From Luidia sarsii (Eukaryota; Echinodermata; Asteroidea; Paxillosida; Luidiidae): DNA of 64,000 bases. Shown one piece after another: positions 46,115 to 57,200 of this stretch. Under the pieces are notes generated by a model, which searched no databases, was not told the origin of the DNA, and saw only the letters and a program-made list of their open reading frames with translations. Made by a program: the position numbers and the translations under genes. The stretch is from assembly GCA_949987565.1 (NCBI GenBank), contig OX465119.1, forward strand, positions 12,072,897 to 12,136,896. The letters run 5' to 3'. Position 1 is the first letter of the stretch. The number at the start of each line of letters is the position of its first letter.

Positions 46115-46278
46115 ATGTTGCAAACTGCTTACTGACTGAAAATACCAAAACGCAAATCTCAAAATTTAGTGGGCCTGACGTTTCGATCCTAGCAGGACCT
46201 TTCTCAAAGGCAGGGTGAGAAAGCCTTTGAGAAAGGTCCTGCTAGGATCGAAACGTCAGGCCCACTAAATTTTGAGAG
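46115..46278. mobile_element. GACGTTTCGATCC foldback element, best complete copy
   Basis: Outer 'atgttgcaaactgcttactg', then arms from 'ctcaaaatttagtgggcctg' to 'caggcccactaaattttgag' that match base for base, inner ends 'tcctagcaggacctttctca' and 'tgagaaaggtcctgctagga', loop 'aaggcagggtgagaaagcct'. Another half copy lies at 46761-46816. Confidence 0.92.
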
Positions 46279-47333
46279 TGCTACATATTATATTAGTTTA
46301 AATTGCGTTATCCAAATATCATATTTTTTGTTGTGTTGGCAAGAATCATTTCTGAAAACCATTTCTTGACACAAGTATTTTTTTCAACAGTCCGTGCACG
46401 GGGCCAGAAGTGCGCCAATCCTATAAAAATATCCCCATGGTTTGATGACTGTACCAAATCGACAAGATAACGCAAAGAGATGTAAACAAACTTGTAACCA
46501 TCCCCTATTGAGAGGGAAACTTTGACCGAGCCAATTATCTTGAAACTAAAGTCCTCTGAAATCTAGGTTGTTTTCATAAAGTCCCGGCACTCAGTGTCAG
46601 TGGGTACATGCCAGCTACTGAACAAATTGTAATCGACTGACTCAATGACGAAGCGTTTATACAGTTGTCGACGCTGGAACAAATTTATGACCACTTAAGA
46701 TATTGGATACTCCCTGCTGAAGACACTGGAACCTCGAAGGTAAACAGATACGAATCCTTAAAATTTAGTGGGCCTGACGTTTCGATCCTAGCAGGACCTT
46801 TCTCAAAGACAGAGACGAATCCTATGTTCTGTGCCGTGATATGAATGAAATAATGCCTTTTCCATGATGCGAATATAAACGAAGATGTAATTTTCATTAA
46901 TTGGGAGATTAATGCTGAATACTTCTCGTGTGTACGTTTACATTCTACGTTTCTATACGAACAATTATGGAAATGATCATCGTCACAAAATGACTTAATC
47001 TTCACATGTCGACACAGACTTTGAGGTTTTGGTCTTGTATTCTTCCTAATCCTAAGGAATTTTGTTTTCAGTAGGATACAACTTTGTATAGGCCTAGTTC
47101 ACGAATTCGAGTTTTCGCAAATGAGTTTGCGATTCAGTCAAAATTAACATTTGTACAGGGATCTAGTGATCTATTATTTACGTGTAGGCCCTACGGGAAC
47201 TCCTACATGATACGTTTTATTATGGACCTCAAAGCAGGGTTCAAATTTTATTCATGCCTGATTATTTTATTAGCTTCCCTGCATGGATATTAAAATTAGC
47301 TATTACTAATTACTTATGTTTATAATTGTGAAT

Positions 47334-47522
47334 GGAAACCACAATTAACCACACATGGTTTTTCCTTTGGGAGGATAAGGGCCATGCACAAGGACATTCC
47401 ACAGCGGGGTTTTTTGTGGTGACCTGTGGTATGTGAGCCTAGCCTACACCCCTGTGGGCACTGTGGTAAATTGCGGTATACAGTGTGTGTCCAGTGCGGG
47501 AGGTGCAAAGCGTTAGGGTTAA
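47334..47522 (-). repeat. Dispersed repeat, inverted pair (copy 2)
   Basis: Reverse complement of 2706-2890, from 'aaccacaattaaccacacatgg' to 'ggtgcaaagcgttagggtt', with only scattered differences. 44 kb separate the copies. Confidence 0.75.
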
Positions 47523-50249
47523 AGTGTCTACCTGTGGTTCGGCCGCTAGTCGGCTAATGTGTAATGTGGAGAAACGATACTAATTGCGTTTATAAATCAA
47601 CTGTTTTGTCTTTGAGTAAGGTCCAAAAACGTTAGCCCCTTCTAATTTTTGATATTTGCTTTTGGTCATTTTAGTCAGTAAGCAAATTGCAACGTTTTTG
47701 CATTGGCCTATTACTGTTTTACATTTACTATGTCTTCGGTTCACATATATTTCTACACTTCTACACTTCTGTGACCACCGATTGATCTCTCCTGCTTCAA
47801 TTTCTACAAGAGTACGTAAGACTATCTTTATTTCCTAATCAAATTGATTATGACCTTTGAAGGTGTCATCAGTAATTGAACGATGACGAAACAATCCTGA
47901 GCAGGGCAAATAAATTATTAGCCGACCAGAGGCCGAACCACAAGTGGCCACAATAAAACACCATAATTATGAAAACAAGTAATTATTGTCAAACAAATTG
48001 ACGGAAAACTGTCTGGGAACCTTTGAGGATTGTGTGAACTTTGTCAACTTGGCCTATACAAAGTTGAATTCTGCCAATGTGTATTTTGCAACCAAATTAA
48101 TCCAGTCATGTACGGGAGTAGCATCAAATTATGCTTGCGAAGGGCATCATTCCGATTACCGAATCCGCAGACAGTACGTCTGCATTTTCGGATAAAATAT
48201 TTACTTCCCGTGTTTTTGTCGTTCCCATTTTTAAGATAGTACTGTTTGATTTTCCATTATTGACCCTCTAACTTCGTTTGTGTTTGAGGCATTTTTTTTC
48301 GGCGACCAAGTCAGTTATCAATCGGTGACCTTACAGGGGGTAGGTCACAAAACGTCCAATGTGCCTCTGTCATACTGTCGTTCTATCTTTGTAGGGACTG
48401 GCTTATCTGACTCGATAGTGGATGAAATGACCGCAGTGTTCTATATATTTGCAACAATATCATCAGCCGAAGGTCGCTAGGACTATCGGTATATACCACA
48501 CATTACTTCGTGCAGTATGGAGGCACCGTTCACGCAAACCCGTATTTTGTATTTACAATGGAACAAATGGACTATTTCAATGGATGCCGAGGGAAAATAC
48601 TTAATGATTTTGAATTCCAATTTCTTTCCAGCCGTTGGATAGATGGCGTCAATATTCCTGAGTTACTACATGCAGGTCAATTATAGCGTAAAATGCGATT
48701 AAATTTGACGTTAAAGCTAAACTAAAGTCAGAAAATAAGAATGCATAATGTGGAAAGAAATGGAAAAGAACTCTGACACACACAATGAATAAAATAAAAG
48801 AGAATTAAGCAGCGCTTAATGGTATTTATGGAAGGGTCTCCAGGTATGTTTAAGAAAAGAAAGCGTGAACGCCCTTGCCACTCACAACGATTGCGTAAGA
48901 GGTAGCAATAGCCAATGCGTAGGCACAAGACAGAGAGAGAGGGTGGCCACGCAGGGTATTTAAGTTAACGTGAGGCGGGAAGTTGCCATTTGAAGGCAAC
49001 TCCACACCACTACTGGCCACAGGAAAGAACCACGTTACCTCCGCCATCCCCTTCCTACCTCCAGTAAACCAGAAAAAGTCATCTGCATGGGATTTAGGAG
49101 TCCTTCTTGCCCTATAGCTGGAAAACTTGTCATCCGGACATTAAAGGGCAATGGAGACTGCAAGAGATTTAGTTACAAGTAGATGTCATAATAAAGGATC
49201 CTTAGCGTGATTGAATTGTATAAAACTAAAGGAAACATTTATTCTATCAAGATGGGTTGTTTGAGTTTGAATTGAAGCAACGTTACACACCAGATGCATT
49301 AGTACGGAGCAAGAGCTTGGTTGCCATTAAAAAATGGAGCCGGGTGGGAATTTCCCCGCGTTTTTTCCCCAAGAAGGGTTTTTCGAGGGTTTTTTCGCCC
49401 ACCCCGTACTTAGCGGGAAATGGGTACAAAGGTCAGCTCAGAAATATGTATGTTTCCTAGAGCATTCCTGTGACAGAACAAAATTTCAAAAGAATATCCA
49501 TAGAGTAATTAAATTATCGTAGTAAGTAAGGAAACTAATGTTAAAGTGTATAAACAATGGGAATTTATTATTGTATCACAAGGTGTGGTAAAAGATACAA
49601 TTATGAGAAGAGAAAGAGAGAAATAATGAGTACTCTCAAGTAAGCGTGAAACCTGAGATAATTAATGACGTTATACTTGATCTTAAAACAATTGAAAATT
49701 AACAATATGAGATCACTACAACCAACCTTGTTTTAACAAGTACCTGTATAACTTTAAACGATTACATCATGTCATGAGACAAATAATATTAGGATTTAAA
49801 GTAACATGAGTTTTGTAAGATTTTTGATACCAGAAAATATACATGGTATCAAAAAGGGACTCCTAAACCCAGAAGGACACTGTGAGTGGATAACTTATTA
49901 TTTGTGTATGAGACCAATAACCATAAATATATTGTACTTGTATGAATAAGTCCACCTAAATCCACATTCATATAAAATAGCAAAGCCTATTTTCCATAAT
50001 ATTCAGACATGCCATGAATCAAGAACATATGTCAAAGCAGTCAATTTTTCCCATGTAATTAAAATGTATGCATCCAATTAACGAGGGATACTATTTATTG
50101 CCAGTGTAGAAAGAAACACAAAGAAAAGTACATTTAACCGTATTGGTCTCCGCGAAGCTGAGTGGGAGAGCAACACAACTATAATTAGAAAGGATTATTC
50201 GTTTTTCGTGGATAAGAATTCCCATTTAATTGTTTAATATGCAAGTTAA

Positions 50250-50530
50250 AAGGCCCTATACAACCATTTTGAAGGTCAAAAGATTGCCACAGTTTGTGTA
50301 TTAAACCATTAAATATTCCATAAAAGAAATCCTCCGATGGTTTTAGCTCAAATGGAAATATGAGGAAGTAGAAAAAGGCCCCCCCCAAAAAAAAAAAACG
50401 TCATGGGTTCCGCACCGGCCTGTAGTGTAAGAAATAGTTTATGACCATGACCATCTACAAATTGTGTAAAATAGAAGGATATTTGTGGACATCGATGTTT
50501 TTCCGATCTTCCCAGTGTTGTATTGGGCCT
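50250..50530. mobile_element. TTAA-flanked MITE
   Basis: Left AAGGCCCTATACAACCATTT, right AGTGTTGTATTGGGCCT, TTAA at 50246-50249 and 50531-50534. Interior shares 'gacatcgatgtttttccgatctt' (inverted) with 28187. Confidence 0.8.
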
Positions 50531-51019
50531 TTAAGTCTCGGCTGTTTGATGCCCTCAAAGAGAAACATATTTTCTTGCGGGAAATTCAAGGTTGATGGAT
50601 TTAAAGATTAATGAGCAGAACCAATTTCATTTGATATAAATCTCCGTCCTTATAATTCATTTATAATTTGCAAATAACTACATGTACTTTGACTCTAAGG
50701 TTTAAAATCCAATTATTTTCGAGAGCGCCCTGACAGAAACTAGTTAATTCTTTGGGAGGTAATTCGGACGGGTGTGACCGTAAAATATAATGCCTCGCCA
50801 AGGGATAGAGCCCGCACCGAATAGATGACCGATGCAGTGTGTCTCACGTATGCAAGCTTCTACCTGCTGTTTCAAAGATGCAAAGTAATGAAGTATTGCA
50901 TCAGATGAAATACCTGATGTTTTACTAAAGCACTCTTGCCAACTGGTTACTAAAGTCTTTAAGCGCTTCCCTTAAGTTGTCTTCATTTTTCAGTTACAGT
51001 AACACGATTAACGTGATAC

Positions 51020-51172
51020 GTCTGAGTATTCTAGATAAGATTTGAGGGTTTGCATGGTGGAAATACTAAGGGGAAGGTTTGCAGTGACACCATGGAGCAC
51101 TTCTCTTTCAGAGCCTCACTCCTTCTTGAAAGAGAAGTGCTACGTGGTGTCGCCGTAAACCTTCCACGGCGT
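51020..51172. mobile_element. GGTTTGCGGTGACACC-family element, near-perfect palindrome
   Basis: Outer 'agataagatttgagggtttgc', inner 'ggaaggtttgcagtgacacc' with 'gagcacttctctttcaga', mirrored by 'tgaaagagaagtgctacg' and 'gtgtcgccgtaaaccttcc'. It ends about 28 bp before the ENPP-B first coding exon. Confidence 0.88.
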
Positions 51173-51211
51173 AATCTAACAATGACGTTCCTTTCTCAGC
51201 AGGATATCACC

Positions 51212-54200
51212 ATGGAGAACGGAGAGTCGGAAGAGCGTTTTGACAACAAAGACACAACCAACGTTTACGAGGTATTTGACAAGATCGGTACATTTCATCA
51301 CTCACAGCAATGTTACGAAATCGGATGAGCAAGAATAGGGCGATTCCAATCTTGGCTACAAGCATAGGCCTATAATTCGCGCATTGAATCATTTAAACTA
51401 ACTAATTTGAATAACTCAAACTAACCAAACAATTTACATTCTGCTGAGAAATGGCGTGCTCTCACTTCCCTTCATGTGTTCTCATTAACCAGAAAGGGGA
51501 GAAGCATGACGTGGATGAGACGTCACAGTTACGTAGCACTTTCTCTCTCGCACAGGCGTCTGTCTGCTCACAAACGTGCCTTCACGTACATCATTTTAAT
51601 AGCCACCATTATGCAAATCTCATTTCATTACGACAAAATCCGACCGGAGATTGGACTGGTCGACCGCACTGACTACTCGTATAAAAAGGACTAGTGTGAG
51701 TACAGTGGGCTATGCATGCGTTATAGCTTCGGCTTCGCCACAACGTTCCTTCGGGTGTTTTGGTATTGGTCTCCGACATCTGTTCTGGTCGAACTACAGA
51801 TCAGGTGAGCGCCCTCGAATAGCGTGTATTGAAAACAAACATGTTTGGAGGTTTCATTACATTTCGATCCGGGAGTGTCCACGGGCCTATAGTTTATCAG
51901 CCTTTTTACATCTATATGAAAATTTGGAGGGCCTGATGTTCCGATCCTAGCAAGACCTTTCGCAGAGTTCCTTTGAGAAAGGTCCTGCTAGGATCGAAAC
52001 GTCAGGCCCACTCAATTTTGAGAAAGAAGAATATTATAAGTCTTTCCAAATAGCGGAACTGAATTGATGAGGAGCAGAAGTAGAGGAGTGTATTAAGACA
52101 GCGTTCATGACCTTCAGCCGCGTTGCTAAAATAATAGATGAAAGTTTTGGATGTTGAATTCGACGTCTCATTCCTTGACAGGGGATCATCTCGAAGACAG
52201 AGCTCCAGGTGCACTTGGACATTGAGGAGAACCAACGCTCAAATATCTTCAAGGTAATGAGATTCTCCTGCTTCAGATCACTGATGAAGGAGACGAATTC
52301 CGTCATTTCAGGGCACATGGTTTTTTACATTTGAGACCCGGCACAGCGACATGAGGAATATCTCACCAAAACACTTTTCGAGTAAACAACGCCTAAAGTC
52401 AAAGTATCTTCTCAGAGTTATTCGATTAAAAATCCTTTTTTTTCTTTCTTTTTTTCCGGAAAGTTAATTTTTTGGAGGAAATTTTATCATTTGAAAGCGA
52501 ATGGCTCACTCTTTTACATCATTAGAAAATCTCAAAATCTCAAAAGTGGGGGTTATTCTTCAATATGATGTGCCGGGTCACATTCTATAATTATCAGTGG
52601 TAATGGGCGCGTTGTCTGGAGTGCTAGTGAGTTCAAGCGGGTGAAACTCGTCGACTTGTTCGTAGACCACTCACTACTGGCGCTAATGCGTAGAGACGCA
52701 GACATGACACACGTACCCAATGGCCCAAAAGGTTGTCAATAAATGCTGGTCTGGCAATAATGCTTAAAAACGTTTATTTTGTATTCTTTGTTTCTGCTTT
52801 TTTAGAAAGACCCCGCAACGATGTACAGATATATTGCTGTAGTGGTAAGTACTACTGTCAATAAAATGGAGCTCCGAAAGGCATTTTCATGAGAAATGTG
52901 TGACTTATTTCCTTTTATGTGATAAGATATTATCAATCAAATTATAGTAGGCCTATTTCTAAACGATAAGATGGGGATAGCAAGCTTACATTTGAGTTCG
53001 TCGGCCTTAAAAATCGAGTTTCAAGGACAAGTGCCCAAGTTCGACAGAACAGAGGGTTTGAGGAATATCCCCCACCATACACTGCCTGGCTTTTTTTCCC
53101 CAACCTTAATGCGTTCACTGGTCGTCGTGCAATTGTTACTGATCGGATGAACTCTTCCGATGTTTTTGCTTATGGTATCGTACAGTATGCAAGCACCACA
53201 CGTTGGAAGTCGTGGTCGTTCCGTTGTGGGGGTTTTTATTTTCAGAAAGAAACTAGTTATACGTTCACAGATTTGAAGCTGTGTAAAAGAAAATGTATAG
53301 GACCATTGGCTTGAGGGGGGGATTGTAAGTGAAAGCAAAAGTTTCGATACGGCAACTTTTGTTCGCAAAATTCACAGATTGGTGTGAGTGGTGTTACTAA
53401 TGGCATGATAGCTTCCGCTTAATTTGCGTTGGAGCGTGGGGTTTAGAAAATCACTCTCTCCCATCGCAGCTCGTTCTACTCACCTTGAGCGGTGTAGGCC
53501 TAGGCGTTGGGATCAGCATTGGCTACGGCATATGGAGCCAGGTCAACATCGAACTTCCCACGAAGGGTGAACCGGTCTCAGCAAAGCCCACTTCTCCAGG
53601 AGGTAATTTTTCTTTCTTGGGGGTATGCTTTCTCAGACGAAACGATAACGATCGTCAGTATAGGCCTAAAGGCGTGGTATTACATGGTGATGTACCATAA
53701 CACGGTGGTGTGTGAATCCAATGAACAGCTAGCCATCCTATCTCCCTGTGATATTTTCCCGTTGACATCCCCTTCTTTGATTCCTTCCCTACTGCTTGCC
53801 CTTCCCTTCGATCTCATCCTATATCCAACAACTTTCCTGATCTGGTTATCCTGTCATCAATACCTCCTTATTGCATTTCTACCTTTTTTACCCTTTTTTG
53901 TCCATGCCATTCTGCCTTTGAGAAAGGTCCTCAATAGACCGAACATCGGTCCCTCGAACTTCTCTGCTCTATTGGTGCAGAACTTCTATTTGTGCAGTTT
54001 GGGTAAATGGAGTAAGGAGGCAGTTTGCCCCATTTTATACTCTTTTAAACCCTAATGTTATACCAAAACTTTCACAAACTGCTTACCGACTTATAAGGCC
54101 AAAATGAAAAATATCAACAATTTGAGAAAGCCCGGCGTTTCGATTTCAGCAGGACCTTTGACACTGACAGAAACTGAGCCCTGGTGGAAGGTCCCGATAG

Positions 54201-57200
54201 GATCTGCGCGGTGGGCACTCTAAAACTGTGAGATTAAAATCATATGAATCAATTAGAATCAATTAAGGACGGCCATGCTTAATAAGAATGGGGGATGATA
54301 TTCTGTCCCAGGAGAGGGTCCTACTGGGAATGAACTACCAGGCTTTAGATATTTCATGTCACTTAAGTCTGTAAGAAATTAGCAAAACATTTTGTAATCG
54401 GGGCCTACCTTATGCTTCACTTGTAAGCGTTTTTTTCAGCAGGCTTTCCATACCACAGTAGGCAGAATCTGGTGACAACAAAGAATTTGTCACAACCAAG
54501 GGCAGCGAAAAAGTCTATAGACTTTACCAATCCTGTAATTAGGGCAATGTTCAAATGAGGGGCTTCTAGGTATGTGGTAACCAATTTATCATGCAATCAC
54601 AATGTGTAAATATTGAAAGAACAAGGTACGATACCTACACAATCATGGTACAGGCTGGTATAACAAAAACTAAAATCTCCTTAAATGATGTTATCTTCAT
54701 ACTGGACAAAATTAGATAATCCAAGATTGTTTCCAACCACTTAAAGGGAAGTCTACAAATCATGAAACAAAATACAAATTTTAGTTCACTATCCCTATAA
54801 AATCACTTTCAGAAAAACTTTTCAAGAAGTTAAAAATTATATACTACGCTCTTGATAAAGGTCCTGCAACAATGAAACGTTGCCAAGCCCTCAGATTTAT
54901 GCATTACGTATTGCATTTTTATTCATTGAGCAACATTTTTTGTATTTACTTTATTTTGTTTTATATATCTGACACTTTCTCAGAAAGCAAATTGTCAGGC
55001 CTTTCTATCCTAGAAGGACCTTTTTTTCTGGTTTTTTTTGGGTGCAATTTCGCCTGCAACAAGGCTATAATATACAGCCTCTCGAAATGTTAAGGGCTAA
55101 GGAAGAGTATATATAGGGAGGACATGCATTTCCAAATGACAAACATCACTCCGTCTTTTAGGTTTGAAGAAGATCCTGCTCGGATCAAAATGTATCTTCA
55201 TCTCTGATGATACTGGAGAATTTACTTTTTGCTTTGATTTTGTTCGGCAGCTGAGCATTGGATAGACACACCCTGTGTGACCAGTTCTCAACCGGAATGC
55301 CCTGCGGGGTAAGTGAGAATCGTGAATCGTGTAATACTCTAAATGTCAGTACTTAAAGACTGACCTTAAGTAGAATGTTTACGGTGACATCATGTACATT
55401 ATCTCAGAAGGAGTATGGCTCTGAAAAGAGCCGGTAACTTAACCGATGGGATAGATAAGATCTGAGGTTTGCATGGTGGAAACACCAAGTATATCTTTAG
55501 GAGGTTTGCGGTGAGAGACGGAGTACGGCTCTGAAAAGAACGGTTAACTCCCTATGGGATAGATAGGATTTGAAGGTTTGCATGGTGGAAATACCAAGTA
55601 GGAGGTTTTCGGTGACGACATGTAGCCTATGCACGATGTATAATCATCTCTTAAGAGAAGGAGTATGGCTCTGACAAGAGCCGGTAACTTAACCTATGGG
55701 CTAGATAAGATTTGAAGGTTTGCATGGTGGAAATACCAAGTGGGAGGTTTGTGGTGACACCATGTACATCATCTAAAAAGAGCCGATAACTTAACTTATG
55801 GAACAGGATTTGAAGGTTTGCACGTCAAGTAGGAGGGTTGCCACTATGATACGAGGACCAATAGTGCTTGTGTACTCTATAAATCCGCTACCAACATCGC
55901 TCTTCGTTTCTTTCTCAAATCTCAATTTAAAATACGAGGCCTATCGCACGGATCAACTCTGTCCCATCGTGGATTTATTGTTTAATGGCGTCATTGTCGA
56001 ATTGATAGTCCTCATCTGCTACCCTTGACAGCAGTATACTCTTGGGGAAACATGGAATGAACCAGGATATGACCCTTGTGCCATTAGATTGCAATAATTT
56101 ATGATGACGAGTTCATTGTTGACTGAACTGGCACTTGAACCAATCGGTACATGTATTGGTCTTCAGATTCACCTATTGATATGAGTGTATTTATACCAGA
56201 GCACTGCAATGATGAAAAAGTTGGGAATTTTCAAGGGAAATAATTTTCCCATTCTAATCAATAGGTCCTATTACCTTAGATTCCGCGTTAGATAAAGTAC
56301 ATGTATCTTGATTATAAGTCAGTTTTTCAATGGTTTGTTTGACTTAAATTTACAAAGCTGCATCCACTTTCTGTGGTCACCGAGCTGCCGTAGCCACTGC
56401 AGGTTTACAACAAAATTGGTTGTTTGCATCTGAATGAAAGCGGGGGTGTGATCCCTATTACCCTAGATTCCGCGTTATAGATAAAGTACATGTATCTTGA
56501 TTATAAGTCAGTTTTTCAATGGTTTGTTGGACTTAAATTTACAAAGCTGCATCCACTTTCTGTGGTCACCGAGCTGCCGTATAAGCCACTGCAGGTTTAC
56601 AACAAAATTGGTTGTTTGCATCTGAATGAAAGCGGGGGTGTGATCCCTGGAGATATACAGCAGTTAATGGTTGAATTGCTTCTGACTGGCGTCCCCACCC
56701 GGCAAAGACTAGATGACTGTTCGGGAGGGCACCATCTAAGAGCTGGATAGCTCCGATGGGAAGAAATTCCTGCCCTTCTCTTTGATATCACCCTGCTAGC
56801 AATCACCTTTGTCCTCTGTCCATCGTCCATGTCCCTGTTACTCCCGGCTGCGTATTTCTTTTTCGTAGGAGGGTTAGGGGCAATTCTCATAAATGGGTGT
56901 CGTAATCTTATTCTGTGGTAATTTTCTTTAAAAACAATTCGACACGTCCATTTATGATAATTCATGAAAAATGCCCCTAACCCTCCTACGAAAAAAGTAC
57001 TATGCCTCCCGCCCTCCCCCTTCCTATTTATTTGTCCCTGCCATTCTGCCTTTGAGAAAGGGACTGCTATAATAGGATCGAAACGTCAGGCCCTCCCTTA
57101 GTCTTGACATTCGCTTTTTTGTCATTTTAGTCAGTAAGCAGTGTGCAACCTTTTTTGCATACTCCTGTAATTATAATAAATAGTAACTCCTCCATTTTGT

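Larger units (their letters stand above)
44921..51199. other. Intergenic region between ENPP-A and ENPP-B
   Basis: No further coding exon recognised. Candidate AATAAA signals for ENPP-A lie at 45613-45618 and near 45763. The short frames between 45200 and 50400 lack family motifs. The region holds a perfect-looking hairpin (46022), foldback copies (46115, 46761, 47600), an inverted dispersed repeat (47334) and a TTAA MITE (50250). 48400-50200 is AT-rich with nothing recognised, except a weak inverted match 'tttaggagtcc' at 49094 and 'ggactcctaaa' at 49857. Confidence 0.5.

Noticed and set aside
47986..48195. 69-codon frame in the ENPP-A/ENPP-B intergenic region
   Set aside because: Polar and Cys-containing but without family motifs, consensus start or splice partners; AT-rich chance frame.
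48840..49880. Possible large element bounded by 'tttaggagtcc' and 'ggactcctaaa'
   Set aside because: Only about 11 bp match, with no target duplication or second copy; too weak to call.
52806..52844. Very short exon that might be noise
   Set aside because: The doubt was rejected: AG and gtaagt borders, phase 0 on both sides and the matching short exon 27073-27102 in ENPP-A support it as real.
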